NCBI GenBank assembly: GCA_905201685.1
Contig: CAJKOW010000053.1
Span: 1 to 11,486, forward strand
Reading direction: 5' to 3'
DNA length: 11,486 bases
From: an uncultured Bacteroides sp.
GTDB lineage: Bacteria > Bacteroidota > Bacteroidia > Bacteroidales > Bacteroidaceae
Each line of letters opens with the position of its first letter. The first letter of the stretch is position 1. Below are positions 5,167 through 11,486 of the stretch, piece after piece. The notes beneath the pieces were generated by a model that was not told the DNA's origin, searched no databases, and was given only the letters and a program-made list of their open reading frames with translations. Made by a program: the position numbers and the translations under genes.

Positions 5167-6096
5167 ATGGAAAACAGAAGTTTAGTGACCATCGCCGAAC
5201 ACAGCAGAGAGAAAATCCTCTACATGCTTGAAATGGCAAAACAGTTTGAAGAACGTCCGAACCGTCACTTGCTGGACGGAAAGGTTGTGGCAACCCTATT
5301 TTTCGAGCCTTCCACCCGTACCCGACTCAGCTTTGAGACGGCCGCCAACCGGTTAGGGGCACGCGTCATCGGATTCAGCGACCCGAAAGCCACCAGCTCG
5401 TCGAAAGGCGAAACGCTGAAGGATACCATCAAGATGGTGAGCAACTATGCCGACATCATCGTGATGCGCCACTACCTGGAAGGGGCGGCACGCTATGCCA
5501 GCGAAGTGACCAACGTGCCCATTGTGAACGCAGGAGACGGCGCCAACCAGCATCCCTCGCAGACGATGCTGGACCTGTACTCGATCTACAAGACACAGGG
5601 GACGCTGGAGAACCTGAACATCTTCTTAGTAGGCGACCTGAAATACGGGCGGACCGTGCACTCGCTGCTGATGGCCATGAGGCACTTCAACCCGACCTTC
5701 CACTTCATCGCCCCCGATGAACTGAAGATGCCGGAGGAATACAAGATATATTGCCGCGAACATGATATTAAATATGTAGAGCATACGGACTTCACGGAGG
5801 AGACGATAGCGGATGCCGACATCCTGTACATGACACGCGTGCAGCGGGAACGCTTTACGGACCTGATGGAATATGAACGGGTGAAGAACGTGTACATTCT
5901 GCGCAACAAGATGCTGGAGCATACCCGACCGAACCTGCGCATCCTGCATCCCCTGCCCCGTGTGAACGAAATTGCCTACGACGTGGACGACAACCCGAAG
6001 GCCTACTACTTCCAGCAGGCACAGAACGGACTGTATGCCCGCGAAGCCATCCTGTGCGACGTGCTGGGCATCACGCTGGAGGAGGTGAAGAAATAA
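5167..6096 (+). CDS. pyrB: Aspartate carbamoyltransferase catalytic chain
   Basis: A cytoplasmic enzyme that joins carbamoyl phosphate and L-aspartate to form N-carbamoyl-aspartate, the committed step of pyrimidine synthesis. The 309 residues match the usual length of about 310. Key elements are in place: FFEPSTRTRLSFETA with S49-T50-R51-T52-R53 binding carbamoyl phosphate; SSSKGETL (77-84) forming the 80s loop; R101-H102; DGANQHPSQTMLDL with H129 and Q132; GRTVHS with R162; TRVQRERF with R224 and Q226 for aspartate; and HPLPR (261-265). RHYLEG carries Tyr where the E. coli chain has RHPQEG, probably a lineage trait. ATG 5167 is chosen because it opens the conserved N-terminus; the upstream extension of this frame is not family-like. 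GC is high (about 60% in sampled lines). pyrI follows, but only after 489 bp. Confidence 0.97.
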   Translation: MENRSLVTIAEHSREKILYMLEMAKQFEERPNRHLLDGKVVATLFFEPSTRTRLSFETAANRLGARVIGFSDPKATSSSKGETLKDTIKMVSNYADIIVMRHYLEGAARYASEVTNVPIVNAGDGANQHPSQTMLDLYSIYKTQGTLENLNIFLVGDLKYGRTVHSLLMAMRHFNPTFHFIAPDELKMPEEYKIYCREHDIKYVEHTDFTEETIADADILYMTRVQRERFTDLMEYERVKNVYILRNKMLEHTRPNLRILHPLPRVNEIAYDVDDNPKAYYFQQAQNGLYAREAILCDVLGITLEEVKK

Positions 6097-6112
6097 AGGG
6101 CCTCACCCCCAC

Positions 6113-6133
6113 CCCCTCTCCAAAAGAGAGGGG
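6113..6133. repeat. CCCCTCTC/GAGAGGGG hairpin after pyrB
   Basis: CCCCTCTC (6113-6120) and GAGAGGGG (6126-6133) form a perfect 8-bp GC-rich stem with a CAAAA loop, 17 bp after the pyrB stop. It is preceded by CCTCACCCCCA. No U-run follows, so termination is possible but not shown. The motif looks like a dispersed intergenic element. Confidence 0.65.
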
Positions 6134-6183
6134 AGTGATTGAACGTTGTACCACACTGTCAAGCAGGAGAATAGATTGAATCG

Positions 6184-6311
6184 ACTTTCGCAAGATGAAG
6201 TTGACAAGTTAACAAGTTGACGAGTTGACAAGGGGGCTGTAAGGAGGCGTTTCAGGCGGTACCTTATCAAGCAGGATATTCCGGCCTTGTAGCCTTGTTG
6301 ACTGAGGCCTT
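6184..6311 (+). repeat. Dispersed intergenic element, copy A
   Basis: The core (6223-6311) aligns with 8811-8900 at about 70 of 90 positions by eye, with one gap. Both copies are preceded by ACTTTCGCAA at a similar distance. The ends are imperfect inverted repeats: AGTTGACAAGG against CCTTGTTGACT, 9 of 11. Before the core there are near-tandem AAGTTGACA / AAGTTAACA units (6198-6230). It sits in the pyrB-pyrI spacer. It could be a miniature mobile element or a structured RNA. Confidence 0.65.
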
Positions 6312-6522
6312 AAGAAACTTTCAGGAGGAATTAAAGAAGTTAAAGCCGAGAGACGAGAGAATGAAGAACAAGAAAATGAAGAATGATGACTATTCTTTAA
6401 TGTAAATATTAAAAGAGGTTTTGAGCAAAGCTAATGAAGAATTTCTACGACTCATTAACCATTAATCATTCTCAATTGTCCTACTTCTTAACCACAACCT
6501 GTTAACGAACTTGCCGGACTTG

Positions 6523-6580
6523 CGAAACTCGAAAACTCAAAAACTTAAAAACTAAGAAACTCAAAAACTTAAAAACTCAA
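6523..6580 (+). repeat. AAACTCA/AAACTTA tandem leader of pyrI
   Basis: Near-tandem units AAACTCG, AAACTCA, AAACTTA and AAACTAA, almost without G, run to within six bases of the pyrI ATG and leave no Shine-Dalgarno sequence. The same unit appears in reverse complement (GAGTT) in the glyA leader at 10770-10814. Confidence 0.65.
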
Positions 6581-6585
6581 CCCCT

Positions 6586-7044
6586 ATGAACGATAAGAAA
6601 GAACTGCAGGTAGCCGCTTTGGAGAACGGCACTGTCATTGACCATATTCCTTCCGAGAAACTGTTTACCGTGGTGTCGCTGCTGGGACTGGAGCACATGA
6701 ACAACAACATCACCATCGGATTCAACCTGAACAGTAAGAAACTGGGTAAGAAAGGCATCATCAAGATTGCGGACAAATTCTTCTGCGACGACGAGATCAA
6801 CCGCATCGCCGTAGTGGCTCCGAACGTGAAGCTGAACATCATCCGCAACTACGAGGTGGTGGAGAAACGGGAAGTGAGCCTGCCCGACGAACTGCACGGC
6901 ATCGTGAAATGTGCCAACCCGAAGTGCATCACCAACAACGAGCCCATGCCTACCCGCTTCCACGTGATAGACAAGGAACGGTGCATCATCAAATGCCACT
7001 ACTGCGAGAAGGAACAGAAGAGAGAGGAAATTGAGATTATTTAA
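6586..7044 (+). CDS. pyrI: Aspartate carbamoyltransferase regulatory chain
   Basis: The 152-residue allosteric subunit that binds nucleotides and links catalytic trimers into the dodecameric enzyme. The N-terminal nucleotide domain shows the residues known from E. coli at matching positions: D19-H20 (VIDHIP), K60, N84, Y89 and K94. The C-terminal zinc domain has C109-x4-C114 and C137-x2-C140, matching the four zinc cysteines of the family. ATP/CTP control is therefore expected to be kept. The start at 6586 gives the canonical length. It belongs functionally with pyrB but lies 489 bp downstream behind repeats; a separate promoter was not recognised. There is no visible ribosome site in front, only an A/C/T-rich leader. 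Confidence 0.97.
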   Translation: MNDKKELQVAALENGTVIDHIPSEKLFTVVSLLGLEHMNNNITIGFNLNSKKLGKKGIIKIADKFFCDDEINRIAVVAPNVKLNIIRNYEVVEKREVSLPDELHGIVKCANPKCITNNEPMPTRFHVIDKERCIIKCHYCEKEQKREEIEII

Positions 7045-7059
7045 CTCAAGTTTCGCAAG

Positions 7060-7199
7060 TTCGAAACTTGTAGAAGTTAAAGAAGTTAAAAGAAGTTATC
7101 GCCCACTATGGTGGGCTAGGAGTTAAAGCCAATAGATTAAGTATATGGCTTGTATCCTTATCACAAAGGTATCGGCTTAACTTCTTAACTCCTTAACTA
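7060..7199. repeat. Hairpin-rich AAGTTAAAG repeat after pyrI
   Basis: GCCCAC (7101-7106) and GTGGGC (7111-7116) form a perfect 6-bp stem with a TATG loop. Around it, GAAGTTAAA units (7072-7100, 7119-7135) form an imperfect inverted repeat with TATCGGCTTAACTTCTTAAC (7170-7189) downstream. The whole can fold into a long branched hairpin after the pyrI stop. No U-run follows the GC stem, so termination is not demonstrated. Confidence 0.5.
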
Positions 7200-7246
7200 C
7201 AACCGATTAATAAACTTGCGAAACTTAAATTATTTAATTAATAGAG

Positions 7247-7316
7247 AATTGATAATGACGAGAGATAACCTCAACCGCTAATTATCCATTATCAATTATC
7301 CATTATCCATTAAATA
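7247..7316 (+). repeat. ATTATCCATT tandem leader and 11-bp inverted repeat before the flavin reductase gene
   Basis: Units ATTATCCATT / ATTATCAATT run from 7279 to the ATG at 7320 with no G and no Shine-Dalgarno sequence. CATTATCAATT (7287-7297) is a perfect reverse complement of AATTGATAATG (7247-7257), so the leader can fold into a hairpin with a 29-nt loop or remain open. Confidence 0.6.
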
Positions 7317-7319
7317 AAA

Positions 7320-7889
7320 ATGAAAGAAGACTGGAAACCGGGAACCATGATTTATCCGCTGCCGGCAGTGTTAGTGAGCTGCGGCAGCTGTCCCGAAGAA
7401 TACAACATACTGACCATCGCCTGGACGGGTACGATCTGTTCGAACCCGCCGATGTGCTACATTTCGGTGAGGCCGGAACGGTATTCGTACGACATCATCA
7501 AACGGAACATGGAGTTTGTGATCAACCTGACCACCAAGGACATGGCACGTGCCACGGACTGGTGTGGCGTGCGTTCGGGAAGGGACCACAACAAATTCGA
7601 GGAAATGCACCTGACTCCGGGCAAGTGTACGGTGGTGAAGGCGCCTCTGATCGAAGAATCGCCGCTGTGCATCGAATGCCGGGTGAAGGAAATCGTGTCG
7701 CTGGGATCGCACGACATGTTCGTGGCCGACGTGGTGAACGTACGGGCAGAGAACAACCACCTGAACCCGGAGACGGGAAAGCTGGAACTGGCAGAAACCA
7801 ATCCGTTAGTGTATGTGCACGGCGGGTACTATGAACTGGGCAATAAAATAGGAAAATTCGGCTGGTCGGTAGAAAAGAAGAAAAAATGA
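7320..7889 (+). CDS. Flavin reductase family protein (flavoredoxin-like)
   Basis: This 189-residue protein has the FMN-binding split-barrel pattern of the flavin reductase-like family: PLPAVLVSC (13-21), YNILTIAWTGTICSNPP (28-44), MCYISVRPERYSYDII (45-60) and EFVINLTT (65-72), a late strand LVYVHGGYYELG (163-174) and a basic C-terminus. Members bind FMN and pass electrons; flavoredoxin of sulfate reducers is the known model. The partner here is unknown. It has nine cysteines, including C21 and C24, which may matter for redox work (inference). Its TGA overlaps the ATG of the next gene by four bases, so the two are probably co-translated. GC is high (about 58% in a sampled line), like pyrB. Confidence 0.9.
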   Translation: MKEDWKPGTMIYPLPAVLVSCGSCPEEYNILTIAWTGTICSNPPMCYISVRPERYSYDIIKRNMEFVINLTTKDMARATDWCGVRSGRDHNKFEEMHLTPGKCTVVKAPLIEESPLCIECRVKEIVSLGSHDMFVADVVNVRAENNHLNPETGKLELAETNPLVYVHGGYYELGNKIGKFGWSVEKKKK

Positions 7890-8671
7890 AACGAGGACGT
7901 TGGTCGTGTTGTCTGCTACTGTGTGCATGCCTGTCCGCTACTGGAGCATGGGGGCAGGACTTGGTGGTGCCAGGCACTCCGGAAATGGAAAAGACGAAGG
8001 AGAAGCCTGAGCACGAGCATGTGGTGAACTTCGGCGCGAAGGGCGGATTTATGTCGTCATTGTTCTTAGTGCCTCACCTCAGCGTAAACGGGGTGAACAT
8101 TGAGGAGATACAGAACAACTACCGGATAGGCTACTTCGGGTCGCTGTTCATGCGCATCAACTTCGGGAAGCACTTCCTGCAGCCGGAAATTTCGTACACG
8201 GTGAACAGCTGCGACATTACCTTCGACAAGCCGCTGCCGGAAGGAAGCAACAGTAACGCCACGCCGGAAAAGGCGTCGATCACGTCGTCGATACACAGTA
8301 TTGACATCCCGGTGATATACGGCTACAACATCATCAAGGAAGGGCCTTACAGCTTGGCCATCTTCGGAGGGCCCAAAATCCGCTACATGCTGCAGAAGCA
8401 GAGCGAAATCACTTTTGAAAACTTTGACCAGACGGACATACAGGAGACGTTGCGACCGCTGAACATTTGTGCCACGTTAGGGGTGGCGGTCACCATCTCG
8501 CGCGTCTTTTTCGACTTCAGATACGACATCGGACTGCACAACATGTCGAAGCGGATTGCGTACACCATACCTGCTACCGATGCGTCTGCGGAAACAGCAG
8601 AGGCCGACAAAGGCATCTTCTTCCACCGCAGGGACAATGTGATGAGCTTCTCGCTGGGGGTGTTCTTCTGA
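7886..8671 (+). CDS. Outer-membrane beta-barrel protein (PorT-like/porin family)
   Basis: A 261-residue exported protein. A signal peptide is clear: MKRGRWSCCLLLCACLSATGAWGQ with probable cleavage after AWG (residues 21-23). A short charged linker (EMEKTKEKPEHEH) is followed by alternating beta-strands typical of an 8- to 10-strand barrel: VVNFGAKGGFMSSL, NYRIGYFGSLFMRINF, HFLQPEISYTVNS, IDIPVIYGYNI, YSLAIFGGPKIRYML, VFFDFRYDIGLHNM. It ends in VMSFSLGVFF, and a terminal Phe is the usual outer-membrane sorting signal. It would sit in the outer membrane; a transport or secretion-related role is not readable. It overlaps the flavin reductase gene (ATGA). After its stop comes repeat copy B and then an AT-rich cassette. 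Confidence 0.85.
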   Translation: MKRGRWSCCLLLCACLSATGAWGQDLVVPGTPEMEKTKEKPEHEHVVNFGAKGGFMSSLFLVPHLSVNGVNIEEIQNNYRIGYFGSLFMRINFGKHFLQPEISYTVNSCDITFDKPLPEGSNSNATPEKASITSSIHSIDIPVIYGYNIIKEGPYSLAIFGGPKIRYMLQKQSEITFENFDQTDIQETLRPLNICATLGVAVTISRVFFDFRYDIGLHNMSKRIAYTIPATDASAETAEADKGIFFHRRDNVMSFSLGVFF

Positions 8672-8773
8672 AGGGAGGGCGGAATTTCCAATTAGTTTAT
8701 AATTTTTAGGTTATAGTAAATCAAAGGATGATGAACCTGTAAACTAAAAACTAAATATTTAAATATAAAAAAC

Positions 8774-8900
8774 AACTTTCGCAAACTCAAGTTGCAGTTG
8801 AGAAGTAACAAGTTGACAAAGCATTTGTAACGAGACGTTTCAAGCTGTACTATATCAAACAGGTCATTCCTGCCTTGTAGTCTTTGTTGACCGGAGCCTT
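8774..8900 (+). repeat. Dispersed intergenic element, copy B
   Basis: This is the counterpart of the copy at 6184-6311, opening with ACTTTCGCAA and with a core at 8811-8900. Its ends, AGTTGACAAAG and CTTTGTTGACC, again pair. Where copy A has CAAGG/CCTTG, copy B has CAAAG/CTTTG, a matched change on both arms. It lies 40 bp before the ATPase gene at 8941, at the edge of the AT-richer cassette. Confidence 0.65.
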
Positions 8901-8940
8901 GTCAATTACTAAGTGAAACTTAAATAAAAAACACTTTGTT

Positions 8941-10107
8941 ATGAACCTGACGATACGTAACTTCGGACCTATCAGTGAAGCACAGATGGATTTCGGCGAC
9001 CTGACTTTCCTAATCGGGCCTCAGGCTACCGGCAAGAGTCTGTCATTGGAGTTACTAAAACTGATCATAGACCAGCAACATATTATTGCTACACTCAGAA
9101 ACTATAACTATATACTAAACAAAAAGGATGCAACCAATTTGCTGGAAGGATATTTTGGTGAAGGACTATCAAAATTGTTCAAGAAAAATACAGAAATAAC
9201 TTCCGATGGGGAAATCTTTTCCCCAAAAACACTATTGGACACACTCGCCCAACAAAAGGCATCGGAAATGCCGAAGGAATCTGTATTCTATATCCCTGCT
9301 CAAAGGATATTGAGCATTGCAGACGGACGTCCCAAGAATTTCATGGAATTTGATTGGGATACTCCGTATGTATTAAGAAGATTCAGCGAAACACTCCGAG
9401 TATTCATGCAGGGAGGATTGGGAAACCCCGATATTATTTTCCCCATGAGAAACAGGCTGAAAGGAGCGGTGAGAAATTCAATTACACAGACTATCTTTCA
9501 TAACGGAAAAGTAATTATAGACCAAGCTGGCAACCAGCGGAAGATGAAACTGGAAATTGATGACATGAAAATACCATTCATGGCCTGGAGCGCAGGGCAA
9601 AAAGAATTCATGCCGTTGCTACTGGGCATCTATTGTTTGTCCGGGCCTCCTACACAGGTAGTAAACAGGCAGGATTATGAATGGGTAATTATTGAAGAAC
9701 CGGAAATGGGGTTGCACCCACAAGCTATTCAGTCGGTATTGCTGGAAATCATTGAATTAATAAAAAACGGATATAAGGTCATCGTATCAACACATTCTAC
9801 CACATTTCCGGAGTTTGTATGGGCATTCAACAACCTTCAGGATTTGCCGGAGGAAGATTTCAAAACGGCGATGAGTGAGATATTCGGTATTTCTATGCAC
9901 TCGACAGCAGCCAACCTGTTTGATAACTTGAAAGGAAAAAGTATCAAAACATTCTATTCGGGCAAGCAAACAGCCGCTCAAGGGGTGACCTTTGCAGACA
10001 TATCTACCTTGGATGCACTGAGTAATGATGCGGATGTAGCTGAATGGGGAGGACTGTCCAGCTTTGCAGGTAAATCATCGGAAATTGTCAGTCGCTATGG
10101 AGAATAA
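8941..10107 (+). CDS. ABC/AAA-type ATPase (AAA_15/AAA_21-like), first gene of a two-gene cassette
   Basis: A 388-residue soluble ATPase of the SMC/RecF/OLD-like group. The N-terminus MNLTIRNFGPISEAQMDFGDLTFLIG is characteristic. Walker A is GPQATGKS (26-33), a YIPAQR motif lies at 117-122, an ABC-like signature SAGQKE at 217-222, Walker B VIIEEPE at 249-255 followed by MGLHP, and the H-loop STHST at 283-287. No TOPRIM or other effector domain follows; the C-terminus (290-388) is short and helical. Such ATPases act as sensors in anti-phage pairs (for example AriA of PARIS or PtuA of Septu), with the effector in the next gene. That gene overlaps by 11 bp here. GC falls to 32-35% in sampled lines (9061-9180) against about 60% in pyrB, suggesting transfer. 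No clear ribosome site or promoter was seen upstream. Confidence 0.85.
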   Translation: MNLTIRNFGPISEAQMDFGDLTFLIGPQATGKSLSLELLKLIIDQQHIIATLRNYNYILNKKDATNLLEGYFGEGLSKLFKKNTEITSDGEIFSPKTLLDTLAQQKASEMPKESVFYIPAQRILSIADGRPKNFMEFDWDTPYVLRRFSETLRVFMQGGLGNPDIIFPMRNRLKGAVRNSITQTIFHNGKVIIDQAGNQRKMKLEIDDMKIPFMAWSAGQKEFMPLLLGIYCLSGPPTQVVNRQDYEWVIIEEPEMGLHPQAIQSVLLEIIELIKNGYKVIVSTHSTTFPEFVWAFNNLQDLPEEDFKTAMSEIFGISMHSTAANLFDNLKGKSIKTFYSGKQTAAQGVTFADISTLDALSNDADVAEWGGLSSFAGKSSEIVSRYGE

Positions 10108-10582
10108 AACTATAAAAGGCCAAACAGACAATGCTTTCAGAAAAGCGGTTAAAAATACTCCCGAAATAAGCAAAGGATACAGACCCGGACTACAGGCATT
10201 GAAAGAAGGAGAAAGCCAACTGATAGCCGTAAATAATACACGACTGTTGGAAGGCAGTGTAAACATTGATGCATGTACACTGAAAAATCATCCTGATGAA
10301 GCACGCTGGGACTATGCTATCGGATATGAAAGTAAGGCTTATTTCATTGAAATTCATCCGGCTGATACCAGCAATGTAAATGAGGTGATTAAGAAGGCGG
10401 AATGGCTGAAACAATGGCTGAAAACAAAAGCACCAAACTTGAAAGCATTGGCTCCAAACCATGCTTATTATTGGATTCCGTCGGGAAGATGTAACATCCT
10501 GAAAAATTCACCTCAATATAAACGATTGGCACAAAGCAATGTATTGTTAGTAAGCAGATTCAGAATACCTGTCAAGGATTGA
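10097..10582 (+). CDS. Small protein, probable variant PD-(D/E)xK nuclease, second gene of the cassette
   Basis: I do not recognise a named family for this 161-residue protein. Predicted order of elements: helix (about 10-20), strands with LLEGSVNIDAC (50-60), a hairpin RWDYAIGYESKAYFIEIHPAD (70-90), a long helix NVNEVIKKAEWLKQWLKTKA (93-112), strand HAYYWIPSG, helix, and strand VLLVSRFRIP. This alternation and the D72...E85-x-H87 spacing resemble the PD-(D/E)xK nuclease core, but with His where Lys is usual. It may thus be a modified nuclease or an inactive relative (inference). ATG 10097 gives an 11-bp overlap with the ATPase gene, implying coupled translation; an upstream start at 10064 would only add an overlapping tail. 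Base composition is AT-rich (about 40% GC in one sampled line). Alternatives are an immunity or adaptor protein. Confidence 0.7.
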   Translation: MENKTIKGQTDNAFRKAVKNTPEISKGYRPGLQALKEGESQLIAVNNTRLLEGSVNIDACTLKNHPDEARWDYAIGYESKAYFIEIHPADTSNVNEVIKKAEWLKQWLKTKAPNLKALAPNHAYYWIPSGRCNILKNSPQYKRLAQSNVLLVSRFRIPVKD

Positions 10583-10714
10583 ATCCGGACAATCTGTCGT
10601 GATGTCCCCCACTCTGTGAAACTCTGTGTCCTCTGTGGTAAAAACGTGTGTATGCCCATCCACGCCATTCGTGCCTGAAAAATACCGCCTGCAACCGAAA
10701 AAACGAAGCACTGC
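10583..10714. repeat. Fragments of dispersed repeats after the cassette
   Basis: No gene is supported. ACTCTGTGAAACTCTGTG and CCTCTGTGGTAAAA (10612-10644) form a near-repeat. ATTCGTGCCTGAAAAAT (10667-10683) is the reverse complement of the TTTTTCAGGCACG start of the hairpin repeat at 315-390, present here as one arm only. Together they look like eroded intergenic elements at the right edge of the ATPase cassette. No clear terminator is present. Confidence 0.5.
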
Positions 10715-10746
10715 TTTGCGAAACTTAATTTATTTGCCTACTTTTG
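10715..10746 (+). promoter_or_regulatory. Promoter of glyA (consensus Bacteroides type)
   Basis: TTTG (10715-10718), 20 bp, TACTTTTG (10739-10746): both boxes match the Bacteroides TTTG / TAnnTTTG consensus exactly with ideal spacing. Transcription would start near 10751, giving a leader of about 146 nt before glyA. An AAGCA-C-TGCTT inverted repeat (10706-10716) touches the -33 box and could be a protein-binding site. Confidence 0.75.
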
Positions 10747-10769
10747 CGTGCACATAACAAACGATTTAA

Positions 10770-10814
10770 GTTTTGAGTTTGTGAGTTGGTGAGTTTTTGA
10801 GTTGGTGAGTTGGG
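10770..10814 (+). repeat. GAGTT tandem repeat in the glyA leader
   Basis: Units TTTTGAGTT, TGTGAGTT, GGTGAGTT, TTTTGAGTT, GGTGAGTT form an irregular tandem repeat inside the predicted glyA leader. It is the reverse complement type of the AAACTCA repeat before pyrI, so here the transcript would be G/U-rich. It is not spaced or conserved like a CRISPR array. Confidence 0.6.
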
Positions 10815-10896
10815 AATTTATAAATGTCATGGACTTACAGAACTTGAAAAGCTAAAGAACGGAGTACTACTTATCAATTACCCTTATATATAAGAA

Positions 10897-11486
10897 ATGA
10901 AAAGAGACGACTTGATTTTCGACATTATCGAAAAAGAACATCAACGACAGCTGAAAGGCATTGAGCTGATTGCATCAGAGAACTTTGTAAGTGACGAAGT
11001 GATGCAGGCAATGGGATCCTGCCTGACCAACAAGTATGCAGAAGGATACCCCGGTAAGCGTTACTACGGAGGCTGCGAAGTAGTGGACCAGAGCGAACAG
11101 ATCGCCATTGACCGCGTCAAGAAGATCTTCGGTGCGGAATGGGCCAACGTACAACCGCACTCGGGAGCACAGGCCAATGCTGCCGTATTTTTGGCCGTAC
11201 TGAATCCGGGAGACAAATTCATGGGTCTGAACCTGGCTCACGGCGGCCACCTGTCACACGGCTCACTGGTAAATACTTCGGGAATCATTTATCATCCCTG
11301 CGAATACAATCTGAACAAAGAAACAGGACGTGTGGACTACGACCAGATGGAAGAAATCGCATTGCGCGAAAAGCCCAAGATGATTATCGGTGGCGGTTCG
11401 GCCTACTCACGCGAGTGGGACTACAAACGGATGCGTGAAATTGCCGACAAGGTAGGTGCCATCCTGATGATTGACATGGCTCACCC
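10897..11486 (+). CDS. glyA: Serine hydroxymethyltransferase, N-terminal part
   Basis: The gene runs off the end of the window; 196 complete codons of about 425 are visible. The enzyme is cytoplasmic, uses pyridoxal phosphate, converts serine and tetrahydrofolate to glycine and methylene-tetrahydrofolate, and feeds one-carbon metabolism. Diagnostic blocks are IELIASENFVS (22-32), NKYAEGYPGKRYYGGCEVVD (45-64), VQPHSGAQANAAV (85-97), LAHGGHLSHGS (113-123), GGGSAYSREWD (165-175) and IDMAH (192-196). D193 and H196 match residues that contact the cofactor in the family; the cofactor lysine is outside the window. ATG 10897 starts the canonical N-terminus (MKRDDLIFDIIEKEHQRQ). No strong ribosome site is seen. 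It has its own consensus promoter and a repeat-bearing leader, so it is probably transcribed independently of the cassette upstream. Confidence 0.97.
   Translation, partial: MKRDDLIFDIIEKEHQRQLKGIELIASENFVSDEVMQAMGSCLTNKYAEGYPGKRYYGGCEVVDQSEQIAIDRVKKIFGAEWANVQPHSGAQANAAVFLAVLNPGDKFMGLNLAHGGHLSHGSLVNTSGIIYHPCEYNLNKETGRVDYDQMEEIALREKPKMIIGGGSAYSREWDYKRMREIADKVGAILMIDMAH

Larger units (their letters stand above)
6097..6585 (+). other. 489-bp non-coding spacer between pyrB and pyrI
   Basis: No supported gene lies here. In order it holds a CCCCTCTC hairpin just after the pyrB stop, a tandem AGTTGACAAG stretch leading into dispersed repeat copy A (6184-6311), an A/G-rich stretch with GAAGAATG units (6355-6395), an ATTAACCATTAATCATT fragment (6454-6470) and the AAACTCAAAAACTT leader of pyrI. 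It appears to be built almost entirely from dispersed repeat types also seen elsewhere in the window. Confidence 0.75.

Noticed and set aside
6361..6405. A 14-codon frame beginning MKNKKMKNDD in the pyrB-pyrI spacer
   Set aside because: It arises from the GAAGAATG-type repeat sequence and ends after 14 residues; no independent support.
10770..10814. Tandem repeats resembling a CRISPR array
   Set aside because: Units are short, irregular and without spacers of regular length; no cas genes are present.

Overview
The window reads as chromosome of a gut Bacteroides-type organism (Bacteroides/Phocaeicola). Pointers are the HU-like / 'smalltalk' / N-acetylmuramoyl-L-alanine amidase trio, a NusG-like capsule-type antiterminator, promoters of the TTTG-N20-TAnnTTTG class, genes with few clear Shine-Dalgarno sites, and the gene order pyrB, pyrI, flavin reductase, outer-membrane barrel, glyA. 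The species cannot be fixed from sequence reading alone.

Layout. (1) 1-1016, plus strand: the C-terminal half of an HU-like DNA-binding protein, a 38-residue smalltalk peptide and an amidase overlapping it by four bases. (2) 1192-3148, minus strand: a long NusG-like antiterminator followed by a lone initiating sugar-phosphate transferase, which looks like a minimal or stripped surface-polysaccharide locus. Its predicted promoter near 3479 leaves a leader of about 290 nt. (3) 3636-5027, plus strand: a promoter, nested palindromes and an ATPase with a DUF234-like nuclease-type C-terminus. (4) 5167-8671, plus strand: pyrB and pyrI, encoding the catalytic and regulatory chains of aspartate carbamoyltransferase and unusually separated by 489 bp of repeats, then a flavin reductase whose stop overlaps the start of an outer-membrane beta-barrel gene. 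(5) 8941-10582, plus strand: an AT-richer two-gene cassette, an ABC/AAA-type ATPase overlapping by 11 bp a small protein that looks like a variant PD-(D/E)xK nuclease. It resembles two-component anti-phage modules and is the best candidate for an undescribed system. (6) 10715 to the end: a textbook Bacteroides promoter and the first 196 codons of glyA (serine hydroxymethyltransferase).

Stretches over 300 bp without a gene. 3149-3707 holds the antiterminator leader and promoter, low-complexity purine-rich sequence, and the promoter and palindromes of the ATPase gene. 6097-6585 holds a CCCCTCTC hairpin, copy A of a roughly 90-bp dispersed repeat and an A/C/T-rich repeat leader. 10583-10896 holds fragments of dispersed repeats, the glyA promoter and a GAGTT repeat.

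How the genes relate. PyrB and PyrI form one allosteric enzyme of pyrimidine synthesis and GlyA supplies one-carbon units, so the core region is housekeeping metabolism. The polysaccharide pair, the two ATPase modules and the smalltalk trio are accessory. All similarity calls come from motif recognition; no database search was run.
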